Shown here one piece after another: positions 1 to 12,500 of a stretch of DNA of 64,000 nt (positions are counted from its first letter, which is position 1; each line of letters starts with the position of its first letter). A program made the position numbers and the translations under genes. The stretch comes from Campylorhamphus procurvoides (lineage: Eukaryota; Chordata; Aves; Passeriformes; Dendrocolaptidae): assembly GCA_013396655.1 (NCBI GenBank), contig WBMV01003016.1, positions 180,847 to 244,846 of the forward strand. Reading direction: 5' to 3'. Below the pieces are notes generated by a model. The model had not been told where the DNA came from, did no database searches, and saw nothing but the letters and a program-made list of their open reading frames with translations.

Positions 1-197
1 TTTGAGTCACTGAGACCTGGAGGGAGGCCTACACTGAGTCACATTTGCCTTCTTTTTTCTGTTGCTATACTGTCTCATGTCATTGAATCTCACACAAACA
101 TCCCTTTGCTGAGGACAGGCAACAGGTCAGCTCTGTTGCTTACTGTCTAAGAAGGCCAGCCAGGTGGTTTCTAATCACTTGTTGGAAAAACCTTCCT

Positions 198-314
198 GTG
201 TTGTTTGGCTGTTTGGGTTTGGACTGGTGTTTTGTGGATATATTCATTTTGCTTTGTCTTGTTTTATTTTGGTGTGGTTTGGTTTAGTTTACTTGTTTGG
301 TCGGGTTTTTTTCC
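198..314 (+). repeat. G/T-rich low-complexity tract
   Basis: About 115 bases dominated by T and G on the + strand, in irregular mixtures such as TTTGGG, TTTTG and GGTTTGG, with few A and C. There is no fixed repeat unit. Similar strand-asymmetric tracts recur at roughly ten other places in the window. Confidence 0.7.
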
Positions 315-401
315 TGGCAGAGTAGCAAGTCTGTTTCACCCTATCTCTCAGAGCTTTAAAAGAAGTGTGTGTTAGAGGAATTCTAAATAGTGAGCAAGGG
401 G

Positions 402-433
402 GTGTGTGCATGTGTGTGTGCATGCATGTGTGT
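402..433. repeat. Alternating purine-pyrimidine (TG/CA) tract
   Basis: Thirty-two consecutive bases alternate purine and pyrimidine without a break: GT dinucleotides interrupted by GCAT and GCATGCAT. Such tracts are known to favour Z-DNA under negative supercoiling. Short frames running through it translate as repetitive Cys/Val/Met/His and are artefacts of the repeat. Confidence 0.85.
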
Positions 434-3092
434 TACCTACTGCAAAATCTGCACCCGGGAGTGGTGTTGTGTATCTCCATTTATCAGATACATCTTGCAG
501 AAGTCAGCTTCAGAGTGGGGTCAGCTGTATACCTTCTGTTCAATGCATTAGTTACATCTCTCCTCCTGTCTTCCTGAAAACATCCCGCTCCTGGTAGCTA
601 TTTTGCTACATCTGAGAGGTTAAAAGTGGCAAAATCTATACAATCTCCTTGTCTATCACCCTGTCAGTCTAAATTGCTGCCTCCAGAATATCTTCTCGTG
701 TTTTGTCTGCTTTGGATCTTTCTTGCAACTGGAGACTAGAGATGACCATGAGGCCCCGGAGAGCAACCTTTTCCCCTTTCATCTACTTCAGAAAATTAAT
801 CTGTTCTGAACAAAAATATGGAAGTATATAAATCCATGCGTATGTGTATAATGTATATATATATGCATGTATCTATCTCTGTATAATTATATTTCATGTT
901 TCTTGCATTTATTTACCAAAAAGAAAAAAAAAAGGAAAAGTAAAAAGCACCAAAGGCAGAGAGGTAGAGTAACAGATTTAATTAATAAAACATATGCCTG
1001 ACAGAAGTTCAGAAAAACATCTGCTAGTTCATTTTGAGAAATGCCAAGTCTGCAGTATGTATGGCATCCTGGTCTGCTTCCAGACTGGGTAATTGCATGC
1101 TTGATACCTGTGAATGTTCCTGTTATCTCAACTGGATACAGTGTTTCTTCCACACTCCTTTGTCAAATTATTCTGTGCTACTGCTGTGTATCTGTAAATG
1201 GCTGCCATGTTTCGATCCAGAGATGGCTTTCAATCTGCTCACAAGTAGGACCTAAAGCTTTGACACTCGGGAGAAGATTCAGTCTGGTAGAATACCAGCA
1301 GATATAAAGGTTGTAATCGTCAAACCTTTGTGTTGAGGGCTTGAGGCTGAAAAATTCAGAAGACGTGATCATATGGTCCGATACAGTTTCTAATCCATCT
1401 AAGCTGGAAATTTAATTTTCAGAGATATTTAAAAACAATAGCTACGCTAATAGACAGTAAGAAGTATTGACAGAAGAACAGCGCCAGGCATGTCCAGCTG
1501 TATTGCCTCTAGAGAAAGGTTGGATGGGGCCTCATTGGCTTTACAGGTGGGCAGAAGCACTCTGTGGACCTGCACCAGGCCATGGGCAGACTTGTCTGCT
1601 GCAGGGTTTTCCATCAGGTAGCTTCCAGTGGCAGTGGGGTGAAACTGAGATGCTAGTAAGAAGGGTTTTTCAAAGTCCATGCAGGGCAAAAGTTGACACG
1701 TGGGAATAAATGGTTTTTGTTGCAGCTGTTGAAAAGATTAAGACTTGAAGAGCAAATGAGCAAATAAAAGCATAAAAGATCTCAAATCTTCCTCATACCT
1801 CTCTACTGTTCAGCTTCCCTTCTCCTGGTGGGCTGGGCCTGTTGTCACTCAGGATGCTGCATAACATACAGACATTTTGTATGCAAAATGACAAGAATGC
1901 TAGTTTTAGGATACAAAGTGTTGGAAACAAAAAAGCTGTTTTGCAAGAAAAACTGTAACCTTTGAGAGTGGCTTTAATTTGTGTACAGCAAATAGTATAA
2001 AAAATGGACTGGGTAGCATTTCGTGAATTTTTCTATTTCATGGAAATTCTTGGGGGAAAGTATTCATTGTTAACTTAAAAGGTGGTTGTGGAAAGGCATA
2101 TTTCCCACAAAAAAAAAAAAATCAAGTAACCAAATGGTCTTAATTCCAAGGCTTAACTTGGAATTCCCTAAGTTCAAATGCCTCAGCACAGCCATGATTA
2201 TCTGCATGTGAAGATTTCTGATCTGATGGCTCCAGGCAAGAAACATGGAAGTTACAGGAGTCTTATTGACCCCCATTTCAATAACTTCCACAGCAAGGTT
2301 ATTTGAGAACTGCAGACCCTGGATGCCCTGCAATATCCTTTGCCTTCTGCACAGAGACTTGGGCTCATCAATATCTTTAGAGTGGAGGTCACATGGCAGA
2401 CAGTAACACAGAGCTCCAAGATGGAGTGATACCAACCCCGTTGCTGCTGCAGGCAAGCATCAGAGTCATTGCCTCTCCAGCTAGTGTGGGTATCACTGTG
2501 TCTTGCATGACCATACTGGTGGAGCTTAAGTGCACCACACATCCTGCACAGACAGAAGCTTCATGGGGTGAAACCTGAAATCTGCTTGGAACTTCGTTTA
2601 AGTCTGCTGGTGCTGCCTTTTCTCACAAAAACCTACTTTGTCAAAAATTCTGACAAGTTTTTTTGATTTTCATTTTTCAGAACACTGAGTGACAGTATGC
2701 ACTGCCAGAGAGCAAGGTCAACCAGTTCCTTTTAAAGCCATGATACCTCCAGTGGAATCTCATGGGCATGCTTCTCCTCCACCACCAGAAACATCAGAAC
2801 AGAGGTGGGCTTTTTAAAAGTCTTTTTAGTCATTTTAAGCCCACAGAGCAGGAAGAGGGCAACTGCATTCCTATGGCTTACAAAAAATGCATGAAAAGGA
2901 AATATCAGTGTTTGAAGTGAGACTGCTAATGGCAAAACTTATTTTCCCCATGAAGCAGCATATCTTTTTTGAAATGTGAATGTGTATATTCCAAAATTCT
3001 ATTTCATCTGAAAGAATAAACAATTGATCCTGTTATTCCTCAGAATGTGACAGATTTCTATTCCCTTGTTAAACTTTATAGGAAACAAGATT
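434..3092. other. Non-coding stretch, no gene recognised
   Basis: AT-rich sequence with an AT/TG-rich patch at about 841-894. The longest open frames are 128 codons on the minus strand (2456-2070) and pairs of about 80 codons on both strands at 1447-1709. Their translations show no domain I recognise and have no convincing splice or start context. A short perfect inverted repeat, CATTTTG-TATG-CAAAATG, lies at 1873-1890. I see no transposon homology here. Confidence 0.6.
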
Positions 3093-3150
3093 AAAAAAAA
3101 ACCAAAACAAACAAACCCCCCACCCCCCCGCCCCAAAACAAAACAAAAAA
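3093..3150. repeat. A/C-rich tract with a long C-run
   Basis: An A/C-only tract made of A-runs, CAAA motifs, then C6-A-C7-G-C4 at 3116-3134, then AAAACAAAAC. It is the complement-type counterpart of the G/T tracts elsewhere in the window. The minus strand of the C-run can supply four runs of three or more G, so it is a putative G-quadruplex and, on the + strand, an i-motif candidate. Confidence 0.7.
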
Positions 3151-6100
3151 TATGACCAGGTGGTCTTTACATCTTTAACTGATTATTAGAATGTAGTAAA
3201 ATGTGATGGGGGTTACTTATGTAAATGCTTTTCAGATTCCTGGCTTTACATCCAGAAACATGAATGATGACAAAGTGGCTCCTAATCAGTCACTAAGAAA
3301 GATTTATTAATAGACAAACTGTGGGAAAGGTAAACTTTAGAAAAGTTAAGTACCTGAGAAAGAAGGGTAGCTGGTAAACAGAAAAAAAAAAAGAATTTCT
3401 CAGTGAAGTAGTAAGATAGTCAATTAAATGACATGAAATTGATTCTTTCTTTTCCCCTTGGAATTGTGTGCTGTTTTTTTTCTGACGTATGTAATAAGGG
3501 CATGAAAACGTATTTCAGTTTCATTCATTTTTATTTTTTTTCCGTGTGGATAGTGTTTATTCCATAGTTTTCAATCTGAGTTATCAAGTGGGTGACCTAA
3601 ATATTAAAGATGCTCTTGCTTCAGAGCTTTGTGGGTAACTGGATGATTCCTGTGCATATCCATACATCTATGTATAGCGCTTTCCAGAAATGAAGGATAT
3701 AGTATCTGAAGCACTTGAGTAACGTCGGTTGTGTTTGCACAGGCAGGCACGTACAGGCATGAAGTCTTCTGCCTCCACTCTGCATTGGTCTGAAAAGATA
3801 CACAAAGCTGTGGGGTTTTTTGTTGTGTCAGCAGAGCTTTATCACAGTGGGTTCCCAGATAAGCTGTTGATATCTATTCTGGCATCTCTACTCAAAATTG
3901 CAGTGGGCAATGTAAGTAGGTTATGAATTCCCAAGACTGGTCAAAAGTGAGATTTAGATTCATAACCAGTTAAATCTTGAAAGCATCTTTCCCTTTAACC
4001 ATCTCTCCAGTGTTTTTTCAATCTTGACTTTACAGTGTACGCTCACTAAATTATTACCTCTGTAATGTCTACACAGGAAAATAAAACATGGTTTTCTAGT
4101 GCAAAAATTTTGCAGATAAACTCCTTTCTCTCTTTCTTCACTTATAAATATGCCATGTGCCTCATAAAGCTGTGCTCTAGGCAAGCTATGTGCTTTGGAG
4201 ACAGAAGAAGGTCAGATGCAATAAGACAAAAGTACTTTTATTTTTGCTTTTTATATTCCATTTAGCATCACACAATTCTTCATCAAAATCTTTTGTAATT
4301 TGAATAGGGAAGGAGAGTCAATGTGAGTGTACTTGAAATAAAAGCTTCTCATTGAACACCTGAAGTAAGTGCAAATGTACACAAGGTTTGTTTAGCTTGC
4401 AGCAGAGAGGGAACATGTGGAAATAACATTTCAAAATGGCAAATACAGTTTAGTTTACATTTTGCCTCCCTGTTTATGTGCAAATGTTGACATTATAATG
4501 GCTATTTTCCTTTGTTATTATGAATGAGAGCACGGTCAATTGGCCACTATCCTTCCCGGAACCAGCTGTTCTTTTTTGAAGATGTCTGCTTTCTCCCTTT
4601 CCTATGGATACTGGAGAATTGCAGTGAGTTCTGAAACCTACTGTCTCACCCACCTGTCACTGCATCCCAAATATTCCCATGCCTGGGTATATCAAGAACC
4701 AGCACTGCAGAATTGGTAACTATTAGATGCACCGGTTAAGGATAAGCATGAGGTAAGGTCAAATGGCTTGTACAGCTTGAGTCTGGCTGTACAGCTAAAA
4801 GCAGGTTTGAGGTAAAGTTATGCATGGCTGTAGATGTCCACTCAGGGGTAAAATAATGTAACCTTTCAAAATACAGGCCATATTAAAAAAAAAAAAAGGC
4901 ATGTTAAAATGAGAAAATCTATTCAGAAATTCCTGTGAACATAGAGTCATATTTTCTCACTTCCTGGTAAATGAAGAGAATTAACTGCAGACAACTGCTT
5001 TTCTTGTCTGTCTGGCTGAAGGAAGCATTAGCCTGGTTATCCCATCCCATCAGCTCCCAGCACTTCTTCCCAGGTGCTTCTTCTCCCAGTAAGCCACTTC
5101 CTGATGGTTTCCTGCTGTTGCCAGTTCAGTGCAGATGGTGGATGCCCGTGCAAATGTTATCAGCTGTACCAGTAAGCTTTCCTATGTTGCTCTGAGGAAC
5201 AGGAACAGTTTTCCAGGCCTCCAGTTTTCCCCACCATCTTGGAAATGAGAATGCAGCTCTCACCTCACTGTTGAGGAGAGGGTGACTTACACACAGGTGT
5301 TTGCACATGCCTTCAGTTATCAGGCCTCCATTACTGTCCCATCATGAGAGTCACATCATCAGAGCTCCTCCAGATGCTGGCTTCTGCCTTTCCTGTTAAG
5401 GCTATGCAGTAACTTTGATGTTTTGCCAAGAAAACGAAATTACTACCTTTGCAGTTTCTAATCAAGCACACCATAGATTATATAATGGGTGTTGAGGCTA
5501 AAGATAGTATTTTCACTTAATCATTGTCTCTCTGCAGTAGTTCAAAGTAATGCATGTCACTTTCAGGAACAGATTTCCCTATTCCTACCCATCTGTTAAC
5601 TAGTATTTGCTGCAGGTTGTTCAATCAGCAGAAGAGCAAAGACTCTTGTCAACCTTTTAAAGTAAGGCTTTAGTGTAAGGCATGCACCGGATAAATACCT
5701 TCTTTGCAGGGTGAGAGTTATTACTGGATAGTGCTTTGGAGAAAAAATAGTTAGGAAAGTCACCATTTGCAGTATTTGGTCTTACATTATGGCTGGGTCA
5801 GTGACCTTTTCAACTTGGCCAGGAATCCACTGAGAAACAGCTGTGGTGTTTTTTCTCTTGAAATGCAAAAAGGAAATTCCCTGCCTTAATGTCTAGCATT
5901 GTTAGCATCACTGCAGTAAACTTCTGGCAGATTTTGTAGTACACTTGGTGTTGTTTTTTAACTCTGAAATGCTGACTTGTTTGTCGTTTATAGGGGTTAC
6001 CCTAGGGTGAGCCAACAAAGTTTAGTTTTGAGTCCCTTTAGTCCTTAAGCCTATAAAAATGTCGCAGACCTTTAAAACTGCAATGGGAAACAGATTACCC

Positions 6101-7556
6101 AAAGACATATTTTACTCCCAGGTGATAAAGAGGTTTGGGCAGAGGCAACTGATCACAGTATTTGGATACTCCAGTTTTACTCTTCTCATGCTAACTCTGA
6201 TAAAACATGTGCTAAAGTCAATCACTGATATACTAGAGAAATACCTACTATTTTATATATGCCAGAGTCTATATAGTCAGAATGTGAAATTGAAGAAATG
6301 TAAAACAGAAGTCAAGTCTTGAGAGTGGGACTTAAGACATCTAGAAATTTAAAGGAACTAAGGAATAAATTACGTGATTGAACTTCTAGCAATAAGGTTT
6401 GCAACAGGTAAATTATCATAATGTTCAGTGATAAGCAAGCTCTACTGAAGTATAAAAGCTTTGCAGAATTTACTCAAATGACAGAAACAACCTATGACAA
6501 ATAATTTGAAAGATCCTCACCAAGACATCACTGAAATCAGCAATTATCCTGTAGACCTGAATGGCAATGCAGATTCTATTTGTTACATGGAATAAAAAGG
6601 TCAGGTCTGTGATCCTCTTTACCACACCCATGCAAAGAGTTGCTGTTTACCTACCCCTACTGCCATATTGGCCTGGGGAATACCCACCTGGAACAGTACC
6701 TGAACTCTTGAGGGACAGAGATAAAGGTGAGTGAGAACAGTTAGAGAGCCTGCAGGGGTACTCAGAGTTGTGGAGCAGTGCTGGGAACAGGAGCTTGCTT
6801 TGGGATTACCTCCCCTCTCACTTTCTGGATTAAGTGAGCAAGCTGTAGTATGGACTGATTACACAAAGTCGTTTTATCACTTTGCATTTAGGCATATCAA
6901 AATCAGGAAATTCATAGAAATTTCAGTTGTATGTGTCAGAAGGGAGGAAGCCCAGTTGGACCCATAAAATGCAAGTGACTGGTTGCTTCCATTCCTCCTT
7001 CAGCACTCGTCTCCTTGGATATCCCTACATGTGGTTTTGTCTCTTTTTTCTGCATCTCTGTCATTGGTCTCTTAATTTCTGTGTGCCCACGATTCCACAA
7101 TGCAATATAAAACCTTAGTCTCTTTAGACTGAATACTGACACATTCACAATAATCCTGTGACTTTGTAACTCTGAAAGTGACATTCTTCACATCAATCCT
7201 GTGTGAGCTTGTTCGCAGACCCCAGTCTTTCTCCTGCCAGGGGACAAAGATCTTCCCTCCTGTTTTGAGGAAAAGGTTGGAAAATTTCCCATCCTCATGA
7301 GAAAACCAGCTCCAGATCATAAAATGCAGGTGAAAGCAAGATAAGATTTGTCAATAAATCAGAATTGCTTAATTTGTGTTGACGGTTCTTTCTCTTTCAG
7401 TATTCCTTCAGGAAAAAGGCTGTCACACTACATTACTTTGTCTGTGCAACTGTATGGGGTGCTTCTGCTAGTTCAGATAATTTTAAAGGAACTGTGAAAT
7501 AGGGGCAAAAATTCAGGCTTTTAAGAAAGGAGTCTCCTTAGGAATAACCTTAGAAA
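3151..7556. other. Non-coding stretch, no gene recognised
   Basis: Open frames here are at most 87 codons and show no recognisable domain. An A13-like run sits near 4885-4897. The 20-base segment at 7085-7104 recurs with two mismatches at 8818-8837, which hints at an unrecognised repeat. No LINE, LTR or DNA-transposon homology was recognised. Confidence 0.55.
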
Positions 7557-7694
7557 AGAAGTGACACTATAAGGAGGAAAGGTTTGTAAATTATGTGGGC
7601 ATAACTAAGTGACATAAAGGCATAAAGAAGACATATGGGCATAAAGAAGTGACACTATAAGGAGGAAAGGTTTGTAAATTATATGGGCATAACT
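7557..7694. repeat. Local direct duplication, ~50-bp copies at an 88-bp offset
   Basis: The segment at 7557-7606 (beginning AGAAGTGACACTATAAGGAG) is repeated at 7645-7694 with one difference, ATGTG against ATATG. Between the copies are further degenerate echoes of the words GTGACA, GGCATAA and AAAGAAG. This looks like a recent tandem duplication with internal decay, not a dispersed element. Confidence 0.85.
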
Positions 7695-9264
7695 TGTCTC
7701 ATTTGTTTCAAGTGAGACAAGTCTATGAGGAACTTCTGCTGGAGTAAAGAAAGCAAGGTGAGTTAATGGTAGATTAAATTCCTTGCAGACAAAGAAAAAT
7801 TAATGTAAATTGGAAGGAAACTTCAGAATGGCAGATTTCTTGGCTCTAAATTAATCACAACCATACATCAAAAAAAATGTAACAACAGACATCTTAGCTA
7901 AACCATATGCTTTGAGAACAGCAAAAGTGTTGGCAAACTCATAGAAGATAGGAGAAAAAGAATAGAAAACAAAATTGAAAATAATGTAATATAATTATAT
8001 AAGCCAGTGATACGTCCTCTCTTTCAGGTCAATCAGCTTCAAAATAATAGTGCAGAAATATTAAGGGTCCAGGGTAATACATGAAAAAAAAAAGCTAGAG
8101 AAATGTGGTGGGAGAGTTTTTTTTTAAGGAAAACTTGGAAAGTGTAGAAATGCTTAGATTAGAGAGCAAAAGTACGTGACAGCATGACCGAAGTGTATGA
8201 AATAATTAATGCTATAAGGACACTTGCCTTTTGCACAAAAACAAAGCATCAGGACACGAAACTGAATAACAAGACATTTACTACCAATAAAACAGTCTCA
8301 TTTATGTAATGTTTAATGGGTGAGTTAGACATCTACATGACTAATGGGAACAGAAAAAATTTGTTGGACAAAGAAAGAAATAGAAAATTAATTACATCTG
8401 TGTGATTTGAGTCAAAATAAAATTACCTTGTTAAGGAGCAATTTACCCCTATGGGCAAGTTATACTCCTAATATCCTTTATAAAGTATTTTTTGTGAAGA
8501 ATTTAGACAAACTTTGAAGCAGGGTACTAGAATCAATTGTCTACATCTGTTCCCACACTGCAGACATCTGTATTCTGACTGTGTGCTGTGGTAGGGTATA
8601 GTAAGACCTGCACCATATATAAGCAACATAACTAAGGCACTGGAAGGAGCTGAGGTACCAATGCCCCATATCTGAGATTCCTCTGGCACAAACACCTGTG
8701 AATGTGTATACTGAGACGAGTGCTGTCTAGCAGCTTTGGTCTTAGTGTCCTTGGCATAGTACCTGATAGGCTATCCAGGCAGTAGGTTCAGTCTCCAAGA
8801 TTTTCAGCTCTACAGTGGCCCATGATTCAACAATGCATGGAAAAACTTGGAGAAAGGGAGCCACATCTGGAAAAGCTGGATACATGGTAGCCTTATCTAG
8901 ACTTGGCTGCATAGAGAGTTGTGTGGGCTGAAGTACTCTACTGAGACCAGCCATCTGTGGAGATGTATCTTAACAGTTTTCTGTGTAAGGACAAAAAATT
9001 CTAGCAGATGTAGTGCAGCAAGTAGTTGTTCAGGATCACTTTAGGACATTGACATCTTACTATAAACTACACACATTTGTTTATATTAAAAACAAAGAAG
9101 CATTTCTTGATGACGTGCTGGTGGAGTAGTTTTGTTCAATAACTAGAGATGATGGTTATCTTTTGTCTTGCTCCAGACAGGAAGTTAAAAAGTTGTTATC
9201 AATCTCATAATCTCCTTTTCTGAGGTACAGGAACTTTTTGGAAATTTTTCCCTCCAACAAAATG
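7695..9264. other. Non-coding stretch, no gene recognised
   Basis: AT-rich sequence with short A-runs and frames of at most 75 codons. The segment at 8818-8837 is similar to 7085-7104. Nothing else was recognised. Confidence 0.55.
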
Positions 9265-9333
9265 ATATTTTGGGAAATTTGATAGTTGACTTTCACAGGT
9301 CTGTTTCAACCCAACCCATTTTATGATTCTAAA
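9265..9333 (+). mobile_element. Probable CR1 LINE 3'-terminal fragment, sense on +
   Basis: The words CCAACCCA followed by CATTTTATGATTCTA at about 9308-9332 match the characteristic 3' end of CR1 elements, which finish in short ATTCTATGA-like repeats. The matching text is only about 45 bases, so the left limit is a guess. The orientation is opposite to the CR1 coding fragment that begins about 40 bp downstream, so this is a separate insertion or a rearranged copy. Confidence 0.5.
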
Positions 9334-9371
9334 TCAAGTTTTGAATAACTCCAAGAATGGAAGCTTTTCAG

Positions 9372-9533
9372 CTGCTCAGTGTACCAGTGCATGGAGCTAT
9401 TCTTCCTCAGGTGTAGGATTTCAGATTTCCCTTTTCTGAACTTCATGAGGTTCCTGTTTGCCCATTTCCTCAGCCTGTCAGAGTTCCTCTGGATGACAGC
9501 ACAACCCTCCAGTGTATTAGCCACTCCTTCCAT
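9372..9533 (-). pseudogene. CR1 LINE ORF2 fragment, C-terminal reverse-transcriptase region
   Basis: The minus-strand frame at 9533-9321 includes EGCAVIQRNSDRLRKWANRN and then LMKFRKGKSEILHL. This is the pattern of the reverse-transcriptase region just past the catalytic core in CR1-family LINEs, the dominant non-LTR retrotransposons of birds and reptiles. Homology seems to span about 9372-9533. The catalytic YxDD region and the N-terminal endonuclease are absent, so this is a short internal relic. No poly(ATTCTATGA)-type 3' end follows it on the minus strand. CR1 identity is firm; exact edges are not. Confidence 0.8.
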
Positions 9534-12500
9534 AATTCCTGTAGCTATACTGAAGTCTAGAGCTTTTCAGAAATTCAGGGAGCAAAGGTGAGGAAAGAAG
9601 GCTTTTCAGGGAGTGATCAGTGAAGCCAATACAAGCCTCAGTACCCTACTATATAAGCATTAACCCTCTGTAACTGCAGGAGAAACCTTGGTGATAATGA
9701 AAACTGAGGTGGTTTTACCATTTTCTCCTACTAGGCCAGGCTTTTCAGTTCTCTTTTCAAACCTGATCCTTGATTTTGGCTTCTGCCACATGCATCTTAA
9801 ACCCCTTTTGTTTCTTAGTTGGAGAGAGAACTTTCATTGATGAGAAAAGGGCACTGCATCAAATTCTTTTCATTGCTGGGCATTACTGGCTGTAGTACCA
9901 TTGAATGCAATGGCTTTTTTTTAAGAGTTTCCTTACTCTTTATAATTTTCACAGAGGATCTGAAGAATTATGGTCATTCCCATTTAGGTTGCCCACACAT
10001 TTCTAGGGAGTAGGTGAACTGCTTAATTGGAAACACCTCTCGTCCCCTAACAATGAAAGATTTCCTGGCTTGGAAAAAAAGAGTTTTCTTCATCAAAAAC
10101 AAAGCAGACAATTGCTGTAATAGTGCCTGCTTTCACATATACTTTAATCAATTTGATAAGATTGTGGGGGATGAGTAACCTTCCTACAAAGCAGAGAGAG
10201 CATTAAAACTTTGCTCCATGAAATGATTCTCCAAAATGTCTAGCTCTCTCCAGACTCCACTAGTTATCAGATAATCTGGGGAAAAGCTCATCTGAATTTG
10301 AGAAAAGAGCTGGACTTCTTACCTCTCTCATTCTCTCCCTTTCTCTGTCTACACACACAAAGAACAAAGTTTAATAGATAGCATATGCTGTTAGCCGAGC
10401 CTTTGTTCCTGCCCCAGCAGAGTAGATGCAGTGCCAAGTCTCACTGAGTTTCAGTGTGTCTCCCCACTTTTGGCTTGAGTTTCATTCAATCTGAAGCAGT
10501 CTCACATAAAGCTCTGAAGATTCACAGCATATTTAAATGTAAAATTTGAACCATTGTTCAGAGAGCATATTTTTCAAATCTGACTCCTTTCAGTGACCAA
10601 AACTTGGCAGATTTGCCATCCATACATAAGAATGGATGAGAGATGATTAAGTCTCTTCCCCATCTCCGCACAAAGCCCTAAGCAACTGGAAAGTGGCAAG
10701 TCTCATGAAATTAATAGGTAAGATGTAGAGTCCTTTGCTTCTGTTTTTTGTTGCTGTTTTTTCTGTTTAGTTTTGGTGTTTTTTTGTTTTTGTTTTAGTT
10801 GGGTTTTTTTTTAACAATGTTAGTATTGAAGACGTTAGGCCTTTTGTCAAGCTTAGCTGAATAAAAAGGTGTCTGGTTTGTGGTCTTAGTAAGATCTTAG
10901 GTACATGGAAAGATGTAGTTTCCCTCTGGCTGGCTAATTATTTAACCTACCTCCTCCAGGGAAATTTCCGAGGTGAAAATTTCTCTGATTCTTCTATATT
11001 TGACCTGTTGCAATGTTTTATTCTGGGTCTTTTTTTTTAATAATTTCTTTCTTTTTATTCTCTATGATTAAATGTTGAATTACACGAGCTTTTTGCTTTA
11101 TACCTGTTACTAGAGGTCAGATTGATGAAGTCATCGTGTACTAATAAATCTTTGTGAAATATGGTGAAAATGTGGAGGTTAGAGATTGTAACCTGAAACC
11201 TGGCTGCACAGTATGTTTTTTATCACTTCAGTGCAGTGAAGAAACACTTCTGCTAGTACCATTTGCTGATGAGCTTCTTTTATATCAAATGTTTTCTACC
11301 TGGTGGTAAGCAATACTGCATAGTGTGTGCTGTTTGTAAAGTCTGTTCAAGAGAAGCTGTGAAAAATTTTGCCTTGAATCTGACTAATAGAATATATTTG
11401 AAAAGCCTCCAATAAACCTTTGTCATTGTGAACCGTAGCTGCCACATCAAATGAGTGTGAACTTACACACAGACATGTCTAATGGCCTGGGAAATGCCCT
11501 GCTAGACTAGCAGGGTTTTGAAGTCTAATAAATTAAATACCTAAACGATCTTGAAAAAATGTTAAGGAGGCACAGTTGACAGAGGCAGAGGAAAGAAGAA
11601 AATATTCAAGGTTGGGGTTGGCATTCCATCCCCAAGACATCACATTGCTCTGTGAAGAATAACAAATATGCAGAGGTTCGAGTAAGGAAATGTCAGTTTA
11701 ATTTTTGTGTTCTGGACTCCCACTCTCAGCAAGCTCACTTTTATAAAATCAAAGTTTTACTAATCAAAGTTAGTAGCTGTGCCAGTTTTTGAGAACTGAA
11801 CTCTGAAATTCTTATTTCAGCAATGAACCTGCTCATTTATCCCCATGAACCCATGGGTTACAGACATTAACTTGCAGCCGACACAAGTGTTTTGTGAGGC
11901 CTGTGACAGATCAGGTGAGTTTGATATTCTGTATAAATTAGGATAGTTCATAATCTCCTGAGTTGGGGCTGTCTCCAATCTCTCAGAAGGTGGTCTTGGG
12001 GCACACAAGTAATTTCATGATCTTCTTTCTGTGTGGCCCTGGGTAATAGCCTTCTCTCATCTTTTACCATTCTGTACTTGAATTGCTTGGATTCCCCTAA
12101 GTAATAGGTCTGTGTACATCATCAACACGCTGCAATACGAACTGCTTCTACAGCTAATGAATCTGCAGTGTGGATCACCAGGCAGCCCTGAGCAAGGTGT
12201 TAGCTCCATACCTAGGAAAAGAATTGTGATCCAAAGATAAGGCTGGGTTTGCTGCAACTTCCTTCCTACCAGAACAGAATCACACTTGTGGTAGCAGTGT
12301 TAGTACCCTCAGTAAGTCCAGTTTCTCTCTCTTCATGAACCAGAATACCACCTTAACAAGATCCCTCAGGTGTGGCAGCCCTCAATCACCTGCTTTTGGG
12401 CACCGGGCTCCGAGTTTTTTCTGCAGAGCAAAAGTCAGAGCTTTGTTTCTTGATGGAGAAAGTCAAGCCATTTGTTATTGTGGCATAAGAATGATTTATT

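Noticed and set aside
2070..2456. 128-codon minus-strand frame
   Set aside because: No recognisable domain; it overlaps another minus-strand frame in a different register.
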